Shown here: in pieces, positions 1 through 12,639 of the stretch | Layout of the letters: each line of letters begins with the position of its first letter | Position numbering within the stretch: position 1 is the first letter of the stretch | Assembly: GCA_020726505.1 (NCBI GenBank) | Contig: JAHLEZ010000006.1 | Coordinates: forward strand, 2,852,001-2,916,000 | DNA length: 64,000 nt | Source of the DNA: Leptodontidium sp. MPI-SDFR-AT-0119 | Taxonomy: Eukaryota > Ascomycota > Leotiomycetes > Helotiales > Leptodontidiaceae | Direction: 5' to 3' | The notes under the pieces: generated by a model | The model's database searches: none | The model's input: only the letters and a program-made list of their open reading frames with translations | Told to the model about the DNA's origin: nothing | Made by a program: the position numbers and the translations under genes

Positions 1-1999
1 TTAAGGGACATACAAATGCGGTAGAAAGCTTACTAAATATCGAGCTTTATAAAGACTTTTATTTTATAAATACGTGCTATTATCTTATTAATTAGAGGGA
101 TTAAGTACAAGTCCTTTTTAATAGGATATTTAGCTTCTAATAGTCGACGTATAATTAAAGACTACTATCGGCTTTCTTAGCGAAGAGAATAAGGGCCGCA
201 TATAGTGTATTAAAGGGCTTAATAAAACCTTTATATAAGTTATTAATAATATACCGCTTAGTCTTTAATAGTTGTTTTTTAGTTATATGCCGGAGAGGCT
301 TAAAGGACAAGTCGTTCTCCTTAATAAGCTTGATTTAGTAGTCTACGCCTTAGTAATACGCTAGTAGCTCGTCGGAGGCTCGCCGGGAGAAGAGAGGGGT
401 ATACTTTTAATATTTTATAAGAAGTTTTTTACTTATTAGTTTGTTATCTTATACGTACTTAACCTTTAAGGCCTCCTTTGGGATTAAGTCTCTATTTATT
501 AATGTTAACTCGACCCTTAATTAGTCTAAGGCCTCTCACTAACGTCGAGTTAGCTCTTAGTTAATCTTATATATTAATATTACAAAGGTTTTTACTTTCG
601 TCTTCTTAGTCTTCTTAAATTAGAGATACGTCGTAGATATTACTACTATCGATATAAGGAAAATTTCCGTAATAAGCGCCTTTGGCTAGTGATTCGCTAG
701 GGAGGCTTTACGGGCTCTTTTGTCCTTAAGTAATAATCCTAGATTACGGGATATCAGAGGGTTTAATTAATCTTTTATAATACGTAGGTGTTCCTTAACT
801 TCTTTAATAAAGCTTAAGGGTCGATTCGGCGAGACGTTAGTAGTAGGTCGTATAGAGACCTTTAACTTAAAGGAGTTATTAAGTGTCGTAATCTTAGCTT
901 GCCTTTGACGGTAGTTATTTACGTTTATAAGGGTATCTTTTTATTTTGTATCGAGCTAGTGAGACTTAACAATTAACTTATTAAAATAGTTAATGTCGAC
1001 GAAGACTCGCTAATTAAAGTATAATTAGATTAATATATTTAGTGGCTACTTTGGCCGATTACAGTTCTTAGTATACGACTATTTTAGGTCGTAATACTTT
1101 AAGAACTTCCGACTAATTAAGACGTTAGTGTTTCTTAAGTTAATTATTAAAAAGGGGAAGTTAATTCGCCGGTAATTAATTATTAAAATAAGCAAGACAG
1201 CTGTATTAATTAGCTTTCCTTTCTTATTATTATAGTTAGTTAGGACGATTAACTAAAGAAGAGATACAAAAGAGATATTAAATTACTTAACGAGTTAGTA
1301 TACGAGAGAGGTTTTAATTGTACTGAAAATATTAGCTTTATTATTAATATATATAAGTGTTTTAATAAAAAATTTATTCTTTTTTAATTTAATACTAATT
1401 AAGAATTGTCGTCTTCTAATAAGAGTACGGAAATTAAATACTAAGTTCTTTTATAAGTTATAGCTTATACTAAGGTGTAAGTCTTTGCCACGGCTTAAGA
1501 GTTTTTTAATAGCTCGTTAGTCTTTAAATCCTCGCTAACGACTAATTAGGAAATCGACTTATCGAGAGCCTAGTCTCTACGGCGCTTAAAGTAGTTATTA
1601 GCCTAATAGCCGGTCTTGTTATAGTAGAGATAAGTATTAAAAGAAACGTCCCTAAGTATAAGAGGAGGTACGGAAGACTTAAGTCGGCGCAAGACGGGCG
1701 AAGGAGAGGGCGTACGCTAGCGGACATCCGACGACTGTCTTAGAGTCGGTAGTCTTTACGCGTAAGAAGCGGGGGTAAGGGAGGTCGAGCGTAAGTTATC
1801 TTTCTTTAAAATGTCGCGCGAGTCGCTAGTATTAGTATTATTAAAAAAGACTCGAGGGGTTTCGCGGGTAGTAGTAGTAGTACGTTTATTAGCTCGCTTA
1901 GTAGTAATATTTTATAACTCGCGATTTAAGACGGCTAAGAACTCGTTAAGAGCTATATAATCTCTAGCGAATTTATACTTTTTAGTTTAAATATTATAT
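1..1999 (-). pseudogene. Gypsy-1 copy 2, pol and 3' gag part (RIPed, partial)
   Basis: This is the reverse complement of the Gypsy-1 element at 7783-14372. The first bases match the reverse transcriptase of that copy near 11225 and the last match its gag near 9290. The gag zinc-knuckle region lies at about 1578-1630, and its codons have changed (Cys and His to Tyr, one stop). RIP has put TAA/TAG throughout, so no product is expected. The element runs off the left edge, so its integrase, chromodomain and 3' LTR are outside the window. At 1999 it is interrupted by Gypsy-2 and resumes at 20887. Assignment rests on similarity to the better-bounded copies here; confidence in the family is high, in domain edges moderate. 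Confidence 0.85.
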
Positions 2000-2279
2000 T
2001 GTGGTGGGGACGGCCCCTAATTTCTTTTGTCACATGACTGCGCTAGTCCTTCGTATATATAAGGAGCCAACACTTGACTACAGAACGTCAAGAACGTAAC
2101 ACTAAATATATTCTATTTATTAGAACCTTTTCCCTCCTCTCTTTTACTAATTCGTACTCTCTAGATATATAATATCTTTAGATTTAATTGATCTATTATT
2201 TACAGAGCTTAAAATCTCCTCCGGTGGCTTATTATATACTACCCTCTTATTATATAAATTAGGGTTCGTCCTTCTCACA
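2000..2279 (+). repeat. Gypsy-2 5' LTR (280 bp)
   Basis: Starts TGTGGTGGGGACGGC and ends CTTCTCACA, and is paired with 20607-20886 of equal length. A TATA-like TATATAAGG near 2055 is the likely promoter element. The two LTRs differ mainly by C/T and G/A exchanges typical of RIP. Confidence 0.9.
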
Positions 2280-2304
2280 TATTTTTAGTGACTTACGTAG
2301 GGAG
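2280..2304 (+). other. Gypsy-2 primer-binding region
   Basis: Directly after the 5' LTR is a T-rich link, then TTAGTGACTTACGTAGGGAG. The TRIM at 60402-61378 has the unmutated version (TTGGTGACCTACGCAGGGAG) in the same place, so this is probably the tRNA primer site or next to it. I have not matched it to a particular tRNA. Confidence 0.55.
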
Positions 2305-3158
2305 TAAGTTACTACTAAAGGAGGAATTAAGTAAGTATAATAGTAAGGCCCTTATATACTAACTTATATAAAGAGAGTCAGGAAAAACGATAATTGTCTA
2401 AACTAAGGGAGCTATTTAGTTAGTTATCTCTTAGCCCTTAAGGCAAAACGACGAACATAGAGAATACGGACCTTTAACTTAAGGAGAACGAAGACTACTA
2501 AGGAACTAAAGAAAGCTATAAAGTGGGAGCACTTATAATACTAGAAAATCTGTCTCCCTCAGGCTACTATTCTAATTTTATCGTTCTAAGACACAGTGCC
2601 TAGCCACTTCACACTAGTTTCTATTCTCAGCGAAGGTTCTAGTGTTTCTAGACGTAACTAGTATTCTTTAAACGCTAAGAAAAGTCGAGACCCTACAACA
2701 GAACTAGAATTGACATATTAAAGGCTTAAGCGAAGTACTAGCGAGCTTATATTTTAGAGTGTTCGGCGAGACATAGAACTTCTAGGCTAATCTAAAGCTT
2801 AAGTGGCTTACGCCGAGTGTTAATCTCCTTACTTTATTTTCTTATTATATTTACTTTTATTGTTTTTGTAATTTCCGTATACGAGCCTTAAGCTTTAAGG
2901 CGTGTTTATTTTAGTTTAATAGTTATTAGTGTTTATTAGGGGTTAACTAAAAAGCACGGCTTTAAACCTTCGTTAGGAGTTATTAATATTTATCTCACTT
3001 CAAAGTAAGCGAGAGCCTATATACTTTCTGTTTTAAGGGAGAGGGTTTCCTTTATATTTCTTTAGTAATTAATATATTATATTCTCAGTTACTTTCTTAT
3101 ATTTTAATCGACGACACTATTAACTTACTTTACTACGACCTTCTTACGACAACGTATA
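2305..3158 (+). other. Gypsy-2 untranslated leader, nothing else recognised
   Basis: About 850 bp between the primer-binding region and the first candidate gag ATG. It is RIPed, and I see no recognisable domain or RNA gene in it. Confidence 0.4.
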
Positions 3159-6100
3159 ATGTCGAACAACGGAAACATCGACTACAACTACGACAACCCT
3201 AAGATAAGTGGGTTTAGTAATATTATAATACCCCTTAGCTTTATTTTAATAGGAGTAACTCCTCTGTTTAGACTTAGAATTACTATTAGGCCAAGTATTA
3301 ACACCTTTACACTTTCTAAAGACACTACTTCTTAAACCTCAGAGACTTCTCAAAAGAGGAACAAAAGAAAGAAAGAAAAGTAAGGGACTAATAACTTTAA
3401 TTCTACTAATTTTATAAGGCTACACTAATACTCCGGCCTTACTTTTATTATAGACGACTTAAAGAACCTGAAAATCTATCTCAGTTAGCTTATACTTATC
3501 GCCGGAACCTTAAATGCCCTTATCTTCAACGGAATCGATATTAGTAACTACTTCCGGATTCTCGATTAATACTTCACAGCCTATATAGTCACTAATAATC
3601 AAGTTAAGAAAGAATAAGTGACTAAGTACGCTACTTAAGTTTATATATAGACTATTTAGAAGCTTTTAGGCTTTAAAGAGGGTAATTATATTAGCTTTAA
3701 AGATACTGTAATTCAAGAGTACTAGCGTAATAATATAGAACGCCGCCTATATACTAATAGTTACCTTAACCGACTTAAATATGACTTTAAGACTCTTATA
3801 AGGGACGGCGAGCCTACTCCCGAATAGTGCCGCGACTTCCTTTGAGTATTTAAAGAGGTTACTATTAATTATATTAACCGTAATAACCTCACTAACAAGT
3901 AAGCCTCTATAAGATTTATCTTCTCTCTTCCTTAGAATCTATGAACTAAAGTTATATAAGCTACTTCTAAGAGTAATAGAACCTTAAACATTAATAATAT
4001 AAACTTATTTAAAAAGGTCTACTTTATTATAGAGGCTTACTTTAACTCCGAGAGGGAATTAAGCGCTATTACTAAAGAGTAAGGCATCACCGACTAAATA
4101 TAGAGTAATACTAATAGTATTAACTTGTTTACTAAGTACTTTATACTTTAATTAACGACTTATATTATTTCGCCTCGTAATAGTAAACTAATACCCCGGC
4201 ACTAGTCTGACTTTACTAATTACAGGGACAACTCTACACGAGACGAGATTTCTAGAGTATTAAAGTAACAAGACAAAGAGCTATTTACATTTAATTTCCT
4301 TCTTACCTTAAAGAAAGTTACTAAGAACTTAAGTAAGGTTAATACAAGAGATTTAGATTTTATTACTAAAGGATTAGAACACATAAGGATTCTCGGGGTA
4401 ATAGTTTAAAGAGCCTCTAATACTAACTTTACTACTAAGGTTAATATATTTATATTCTTTAAAGAGGCCTAAGAGTAAGCTGCCGTCGACTATAGTGTAA
4501 TAAATTCGAGTTCCTTAGGGTATAACAAATATACTAAGGATAATTATAGTTGCTGTTAATATATAAATCAATACTAACTAGGCATAAGACTTTAGGAGTA
4601 TTATAATTACATAAACTAATATTATAATTACAAGAAATAAATTAGTCTTAGTATTATTTATAAAGCTAACGACACTAACTACATTTACATCGGCCTATAA
4701 TAGGAGGGGAAGAAGTTATACCTTGTCTAGTTTCCCTTAGATAGAAGGTTTAAAAGACATTACATCTTGACGCGAGTCTTAAATACCTCGTATGACTTTA
4801 ACCTTAAGCGACAAGCTAAAGTAATTAAAGAACTCCTTGAGGTAAGAAAAGAAGCTACGCTTACTAAGGAAAAGGGAGATAAAGGGACATAATCTCTAAT
4901 TATTCTTACTATAAGTTATATTAAGCTTATTAAAGAACCTATAAGGGACCTTAACTCAGATATTATTAATTAATAAGACTATACTAAATACTAATTAGCA
5001 CAGATCTAAAATTTACTAGCGTATAGCACTAATAATACTAATTCTAAAGCTATAATAACTCTAGTCGAGACTAAGTAGTGAAAGGGAGCACTTAGACAAG
5101 AGCTGTATAAGACTTCGGATAAGCTCTGAGAGAAGATTAAGTCTTAATCTACTTATAATAAACTAAAGGCACCTTACGATATTAAAGAACTAGTTAAGTT
5201 CGCTAATATTATAGACGTCGACAGCTTAACTAAGACTAAAATAACACTATAATAGATTTTAGCCTACAATAAGTCTAAAGTCTCTGACTTAAGTATAAAA
5301 ACGACATTTACTATAATATTAAAAACATCTTCTAAAACATTACTTACTAGTAATATAATAAGAAAGAGAGCTTCGAAGTCTAAGGCACTAATAACACTAT
5401 TAGCTATCCTTAGACCTATATCTCGTATAACGTTATCTTGAAGTCCTCGCGTATAAGAGGCGTTAACTTAAAATAGTTATAAACTTAATAATATCTTAGA
5501 TAAATTACTCGTATAAAAGGAGCTTCCTAGAAACCTTACACTAAGAGAAATCATAGTCCTTATAGACTCGCCTAAAATATCTCGTCTCTCTACTAAGACG
5601 ATTAACCGACGTATGTAAAAGGAATTAATCACTAATATTAGTACCTTAAAGTTCGAAGAACTAAAGTTAATAATTAAGGAAGATATTATTATATATTAAA
5701 AACTACTTCACGGCACTTTATATACTCTTCTAAACCTTTATATTACTAATATTTCTGTAATTACGAATTATAGACGACGACTTAAGGAAATCAAACGAGA
5801 AGGCCTTAAGCTAAAGTATAAGTATTAAGAAGAGTATATTATAACTTATAGTTTTATCCTAAGAAATCTACTAGTAATAAAGTTCAAAACATAATAAAGA
5901 CACTAGCGACTTTAATTATTCGTATAATAAGAAACTCTCGTTAATAACTTAGTATTATAACTTATAGTTAGTACTACCCCGGTCTTTAGTCTAATCTTTA
6001 TAATATTACTTAGAACTATAATATTACTTAATAAGTATATCTTTAGGAACTTTTCGACAAAACGCACTCGCGCTTAAGAACTACTATATACTAAAGTAAC

Positions 6101-6180
6101 TTTACTAGGGACAATTATTAAGACAAGAAACTTATACTTCTCGCTAGTACTAAAGGTTATTATTACTATACTTCGCCGAA
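3159..6180 (+). pseudogene. Gypsy-2 gag region (RIPed)
   Basis: Gag would form the virus-like particle of the retrotransposon. An ATG at 3159 opens a short Asn/Tyr/Asp-rich stretch. Farther on, the frame holds long runs of plausible residues broken only by TAA/TAG, up to the protease. I place gag here from its position between leader and protease. A Cys/Tyr-rich stretch near 4540-4640 may be the remains of a zinc knuckle, but I cannot align it confidently. The ATG is only a candidate start, and no intact product is possible. Confidence 0.55.
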
Positions 6181-7777
6181 TTAAGGTCACTAATGTTAGA
6201 GTTACCCTTAATATAGGAGCTAAAATTAATTATATAACACTTAAAGTAGTTACTCTTTTAGAGCTCCCTATTACTAAAAGCTAGACTATAGCTCTAAAGA
6301 CAATCACTAGAGTTAAGTCCCGATTTATTAGTTTTACTAATAATATTATAGTTACTATAAGTAATTATATTATTAATAATAGATTTTATATTATAGACGC
6401 CCTTAATATAAAGGTTATTTTAGGCTTTCTATTTTTTTATAAAGCTAAAGTATTGTTCCGCTATCTTAGAGACTATAATAGAGGCATTATACTAGCTTAG
6501 TTTTAGGATTAGTGATTAAGAGACATTACTATAATTAAAACTAATAATATTATAGAGGATATTAAGGACGCTAAAGCTCTTTAAGAAGAAAACGGGATAA
6601 GTATAATCTTTTTAAAATAAACGGACTCTAAAGATAACTATAAAGAAGAAGACTTCTCGGGAAAAGAGTAATTGACTATATATTAAGCGCTACTATTAGT
6701 GTCTTAGAATGCTCGATTAACCCCTTATAATATAACCTTTAATTACTAAAGCTTAAGGGCAAGCTTTATAAAAGGGAGGACAAAGTAATATTAAGTAATA
6801 ATAATAAAGGCGATATTATTCTTATTAAGTACTTAAAAAGAGAGTTTTACGTCTCGAAATCAGTACTTAATAATTTTTAGTAAGAGGCAATCTTAGACAT
6901 ATTCCTAGAGGAGAAGTTAATTATAGAACTATTCTTTCTTAGAACTTTTAAAGCCGGTTCTTTAATTAAAGCCACGCTTACCTTTAAATAAATAAAGAAC
7001 TATAACGATCTCTTAATTAAGAACCCTTTTCGGAGTACTTAGAATACTACTGCTCAGATTAATATTATATACAAATCAAAAGCTAAGAAAGTCTAACTAG
7101 TTAATAAAGCCGACTTTATAAGCGACCCCTTAAAAGGGAGAGATAGTTAATATAAGAGATCAAAAGATAAAGGGACTAAGTAAGAATAATTAAGGAAATA
7201 TTAAGATTTGTTACTACTACGCTTTATTAGTATACCCTATAACTCCTGACTTACGTCAGAAAGACTAACTAAACTTGACGTTAAGAAGTTATTGTAACTT
7301 AAAGAGAGAGCTCTCTTTAATAAAATAATAATTAATAGAAAAGGAGCTATAGCGTTTAACTAGCCCGAATATAATAGATTCTACGAAGATGTCTCTCCTT
7401 TAGTCGTTATTAAGACTATTAAGTATAAAGCTTAATAAGCCCCTAACTTTCTATTATTACGAGCTTTAGTCCTAGAAGTCACGAAAATAGTGTAAGAGCG
7501 TCTCGATAAGGGTGTTCTTGAGCTTTTTAAAGGCCTATATCGAAATGCTTAGTTTTTAATAAAAAAGAAGGAATCTAGAAAATATAGACTTATTAACTTA
7601 ACTACTATATTAAATGCCGTCACACGAAGGGATGTTAATCTTTTACCTTTAATAAATAAGTTCTCTAAAGAATTCGCTAGTTACTACGTTACTAGTCTCG
7701 TTAACTTATACTCCAGCTATAATTAATAAATTCTTTACAAATCTAGCCGAGACATGACTGCCTTTTATATTCCGAAC
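6180..7777 (+). pseudogene. Gypsy-2 protease and N-terminal reverse transcriptase (RIPed)
   Basis: A retropepsin-like segment at about 6190-6500 keeps the family pattern of a glycine/alanine active-site loop, then later ILGFLFF and a FRY(L/P)RD-type tail; the catalytic Asp position reads Asn. The reverse transcriptase begins at about 7380 with a recognisable FLIKKKESRKYRLINLT segment near 7556-7606, and continues to SRDMTAFYIPN at about 7745-7777, where Gypsy-1 is inserted. The rest of the domain resumes at 14378. Many TAA/TAG codons interrupt the frame. Confidence 0.8.
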
Positions 7778-7782
7778 GTAAG
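7778..7782. repeat. Target-site duplication of Gypsy-1 copy 1 (GTAAG)
   Basis: GTAAG at 7778-7782 is repeated at 14373-14377, exactly flanking the Gypsy-1 LTR ends. Confidence 0.9.
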
Positions 7783-8084
7783 TGTTACGACCTACGATGC
7801 GCCTCGTACTCTAACCGACACAGGCTCGTAGCATCGCTGGCTATGCGACGGCGCTAAGCCCAATAGGGAAGACTAAGAGGCGAGCCTGCGACACGTTAAC
7901 GTGAATAGTACTCGACTACGCTAGGCCTTATTAGGAGGGTCCTTTATATATTTATACTCGAGCTCCCCCTTATAAAGAGCTCTCCTTTCTTCCTTGTCTT
8001 TTCTTCTCGATTTTAAGTGTAGTTTTAGGTCTAAATATAAAGTTAAAGTCAACTCGCCGTATTAACCTCTTACTAGCCGTAATA
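7783..8084 (+). repeat. Gypsy-1 copy 1 5' LTR (302 bp)
   Basis: Starts TGTTACGACCTACG. The end reads CCGTAATA, a RIPed CCGTAACA. A TATA-like CTTTATATATTTATAC lies near 7943. It is equal in length to 14071-14372 and to the LTRs at 22033-22334 and 33508-33809. Confidence 0.92.
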
Positions 8085-8399
8085 TAAGAAAAGACTAATA
8101 CCCTTCGTTATAAAGTGTTATATCTTACTTAGTCTTGTGCCTTATTAACTTGCCCTCGTAGTAAGTTAATAATAAGCCTTAATACCTTAGCCTATTTAAT
8201 AAATAAGTACCTCTTTACCTTAATAATAGACTGTCCTAAAAAAAAAGCTAGATATTCTCTCGCGATTAACTTACCTTGCCGTAACTTGACACGCGCCGTT
8301 ATTTCGAACGTATATCTAATTAATAAATCGATTAATAACCTCAAACACCCCTTAACCTTACCTTATTACCTTTATTAGTCTCTCCCCCTCGTCGGCGAA

Positions 8400-9690
8400 G
8401 CTCTAGAGAAAGGAGCGCCCCTATACGGCTAGGCTTTATTAACACCCTTATCTCTTCGGTCGAGACTCTCTTAAAGGAGCCGGAAAGCTTTAACGGATTC
8501 GACTCAGACTCAGAGGATAAGCCCCAGCGTTTCTTCGACGCATCGCTAGAGCCTACTGATATAGAGGGCCTTACCCCCGCTTAATAAGTTAGAGTGGATT
8601 AGCTAATTAAGGACTTTATTAACTTTACTGTCGCCGCCGCCGTTATATAAGCCCTCACTTAATATGTTATTAATAACCCTCGTCAAGAGACTAGTACTCC
8701 CTCTCCTTCTAACCGATTAGTGCGAGCCCTTACGGCGGACCTTTAGCCTACCGCCGACTATTACCTCCTTAAGTTAAACCCCGCTATCCCCGCCGTCGAG
8801 CCTAATAAGGTTAAGTACCCCTGTACCCCCTTTAGTAATTATAAGGGCGAAATTAAATACGACGCCTAAAAGATAAATATAAAGTTCTTTATTTAGAAAT
8901 ACTTAAGTAACTTTCTTACTAGTAAATTATAAGTTTACGCTTACTTTAAGTATATAAAAGGAAAGGCTAAGACTATTATTCTTTAATAAATAAACCCTAA
9001 CTTCGCTAGAGATTTTAATAAAGCCGCTAATGTCTTAAAGGCTTTAGACTAGCGTTTCTTTAACTATAATTAAGTATAGGCCGTTAAGCTTAAATATAAC
9101 TAATTATAAATAAGTAATATAACTTATAACGAGTTTTATATAAAGTTTATAATATATACGGCTATTAGAAAAATCTCACTTAATTATTAGTTTAACGACG
9201 TATATAAGAAAGTCTTAAATAAGCTTAAGTATAATATTTAAACTAAGAAGTATAAATTCGCTAGAGATTATATAGCTCTTAACGAGTTCTTAGCCGTCTT
9301 AAATCGCGAGTTATAGAATATTACTATTAAACTAGTTAATAGACATGTTATTACTACTATCCGCGAAGCCCCTTAAGTCTCTTTTAATAATACTAGTACT
9401 AACGACTCGCGTAGTATCTTAAAAAAGGACAACTAGCGTTCGACTTTACTTATCCTTATTACTCACGTATAGAGACTACTGACTCTAAGACAGTCGTTAA
9501 ATGCCCGCTAGCGTACGCCCTCTCCTTCGCTTGTCCTGCGCCGACTTAAGTCCCCTGTGCTTCCTCTTGCACTTAGGGACGTCTCTTTTAACACTTGTTT
9601 TTATTATAATAAGACCGGTTATTAGGCTAGCGACTGCCTTAAGCGCCGTAGAGACTAAGCTCTTAATAAGTCGATTTCTTAATTAGTCGT
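8400..9690 (+). pseudogene. Gypsy-1 copy 1 gag with degraded zinc knuckle
   Basis: A Retrotrans_gag-like region at about 8860-9330 is followed by a CCHC zinc knuckle at about 9603-9641. There the C-x2-C-x4-H-x4-C pattern now reads with Tyr in place of one Cys and of His, a stop after the His position, and an intact final Cys before a basic KRRR tail. The knuckle normally binds element RNA during packaging. A 61-codon open frame at 9501-9686 in another phase recurs in all three Gypsy-1 copies only because this region is conserved; I do not call it a gene. Confidence 0.7.
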
Positions 9691-12230
9691 TAGCGAGAAT
9701 CTAAAGACTAACGAGCTTTTAAAAAACTCTTAAGCCGTAGTAAAGACTTATACTTTAATATAAGCTATAACTTATAAAAGGACTTAGCATTTAATTTCTG
9801 TACTTTTATTAAAGGACAATAATTCTTAATTAGTATTAAATTAAGAAGGAATAAATTCTTTATTAAGACACTTATATATATTAATAGTAAAGCTAATATT
9901 TTCGGTATTATTAAAACCTCTTTTATATACTGACTTATTAAGTAATTTAATATTTCTTTTGTATCCCTCCCTTAGTTAATTATCTTAACTGATTATAATA
10001 GTAAGAAAGGCAAGTTAATTAATACGGCCGTCTTACTTACCTTAATAATTAACCGCCGGCGAATTAACTTCCCCTTTCTAGTAACTGACTTAAGAAACAC
10101 TGACGTCTTAATTAGTTAGAAGTTCCTTGAGTATTACGACTTAAAGTAGTTATATATAAAGAACCGTAATCGGCTAAAATAATTATTAAATATACTTGTC
10201 TAATTATACTTTAACTAACGAGTCTTTATTAATATTAATTATTCCGATAAGTTAATTATTAAGTCTTATTAACTTAACGTAGAATAAAGAGATACCCTTA
10301 TAAATATAAATAACTACCGCTAAAGACAAGCTAGGCTTGCGGCGCTCGACGATTCCCTTAAGACAAAGGCCCCTGTTCGACTTACTACTAGCGTCTCGTT
10401 AACTCGACCCTCGAGCTTTACTAGAGAAGTCAAAGAGCGCCTGTAAGTTATAAAAGAATAATTAAACCCTTCGACATCCCGTAATCCGGGATTATTACTT
10501 AAAGACAAGAGAACTCGTAAAGCTTCTCTAGTGAATTACTAAATAAAAGCGCTTATTACGAAAATCTTCTTTATATTAGTAGTAATAATATCTACGACGT
10601 ACCTTTAACTTAAAAGAGCTAAAAAGAATAAAGTATAAACCTTTGTAATATTAGTACTTAAAATCGACTAAGAACTAACTCGTCGCCGGCGAGAGGCCTT
10701 AAACTAACTAAGCGTCGAACTCGTATTAATAAATAAAGACTTAACCTTAAAGGAGGCCTTAGAGGCTAAGTACGCGCAAGATAATAAGCTAATAAATAAG
10801 AAGCTCCTAATAAAGTACTAAGAGTATACTCCTCTCTTCTCCCGGCGAGCCTCTAATAAGCTACTAGCGTATCGCCAAGGTGTGGACTATTAAATCGAGC
10901 TTACTAAGGAGAACGACTTGTCCTTTAAGTCTCTCCGGCGTATAACTAAAAAATAGTTGTCAGAATCTAAGCGGTATATTATTAATAACTTACATAAAGG
11001 CTTTATTAAGCCCTCTAATATACCTTACGCGGCCTTTATTCTCTTCGTTAAGAAAGCTGATAACAGTCTCCGGCTATACGTCGACTATTAAAAGCTAAAT
11101 ACCTTATTAAAGAAGAACTTATACCCGATCCCTCTAATCAATGAGATAATAGCTTGTATTTATAAGGCAAAAGTCTTTATAAAGCTTAATATTTAGTAAG
11201 CTTTTTATCGCATTTATATGTCCCTTAAGAGCGAAGATTATACGACCTTTCGCACTTAATATAACACGTATAAATACAAGGTCCTTTCCTTTAGCCTTAC
11301 TAATAATCCGGCGACTTTTTAGCGATTTATTAACGATATCTTTATAAAGTACTTCGACGACTTCTACGCGGCTTATATAGACGATATCCTTATATATTTG
11401 TCTACTTTAAAGGAATATAAGGTCTACATTAAGAAGGTTATAGTAATATTACAGGCACACGGACTTTAGGCTAATATTAAAAAGTCTAAGTTTAGCGTGT
11501 AAAAGACTAAGTTCTTGGGATTCGTTATTAGAATTAATAGCGTAAAAGTAAACCTAAAGAAGATTAGTGTAATTAAGGACTGGCGATACGCTAATAATAT
11601 ATAAAGTATATAGAGCTACTTTAACTTCTGTAACTTTTACCGCTAGTTTATTAAAGACTATAGTCGCATTACACGTCCTCTTATAATACTCACTAGAAAG
11701 GACGTTCCCTTCGTCTTTGATAATACTTATAAAAACGTATAGGAGACTCTCTAAGAAGCCCTTTAATCTACGCCGGTTCTTCGCCACTACGACTTTATTA
11801 AGTAAACGCGGCTAGAGACTAATTCCTTAGATAGGGTCGTCGCTAGGGTTCTATCTTAACTTTAAGAAGACGACACTTTTTACCCTGTGAGATACTTTTC
11901 TAAGACTATAATAGACCTTAAGCTTAACTACTTAATTTATAACAAAGAGATACTAGTAATTTTCTAGTTATTTAAGTAATATTACTTAGAGCTCTTAAGT
12001 ACTTAGAAAAATATCCTTGTTTATATAAACTACTAAGCCCTAAAGTACTTTATAATTACTAAGGACCTTACAGCTAGGCAGGCTTAATAGGCTAAGTTCT
12101 TTACGAATTTCTATTTCACGATTATATATTATATTAAGACGACTAATACTTTGGCTAACACTTTGTCTTAACGGGATTAAGACTTCACGGCTACAAAGGC
12201 ACGTAAGTGGGCCATCCGCAGCCAATAGCT
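9690..12230 (+). pseudogene. Gypsy-1 copy 1 protease, reverse transcriptase and RNase H (RIPed)
   Basis: The reverse transcriptase is recognisable from about 10860. LRLYVDY (RIPed) and a PIPLINEI-type motif lie near 11070-11160, and the catalytic YIDD is at 11374-11385, both Asp intact. The thumb continues to about 11650. RNase H follows at about 11790-12225, with a YPVRYFSKT-type segment. The enzyme pair copies element RNA into DNA in the particle. The frame is broken by TAA/TAG only, as expected of RIP. Protease lies upstream but is not resolvable by eye. Confidence 0.82.
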
Positions 12231-12520
12231 AATTCCGACCGACAAAATTAACCCGCGAGTCGCTAGTGACCTCCAGCTCTCCGCCGTCGATCCCATGAAC
12301 GCTTATATCGAAGTCGTAGAGACGATACCCTTGGCACTTATAAACGCTATAATCCCAGATCGTGATATTGAGCCACGTGACGACCCAGAGACAGAGCTAG
12401 AGTCGAATACGGGAGTGCTAATCGACCCGGAGACGCCTACCGCGGAGGAACTAGACCCTAACTCCGCGGTAGTATATGACATCGCGGAATACGACGTCAT
12501 CGATTAAGTACTCTTGGCTA
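12231..12520 (+). other. RIP-sparse spacer between RNase H and integrase
   Basis: A stretch of about 290 bp that keeps C/G-rich, CA-containing sequence (many GAC, CCC, GAG codons) while DNA on both sides is heavily mutated. It stays open for 70 codons on the plus strand (12295-12507), with an acidic, Pro/Thr/Glu-rich composition fitting a flexible linker of the polyprotein. The matching part of the third Gypsy-1 copy (about 35590-35780, minus) is more mutated. I do not call a separate gene. Confidence 0.5.
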
Positions 12521-12639
12521 ATAAGTCGTCTCCCTCGCTAGAGCGTCTCCGATAAAAAGCTAAGGAATAGTCGCTAAATTACGAGTTAGTAAACGACAAG
12601 TTACTTTTTTAAGGCCGCCTAAAAGTGCCCTTAGAGCCG

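Noticed and set aside
9501..9686. 61-codon open frame, also present at 1542-1727 and 45822-46007 on the minus strand
   Set aside because: It is an alternative frame across the gag zinc-knuckle region of the three Gypsy-1 copies. Its similarity among copies comes from the conserved DNA, not from selection on this product.
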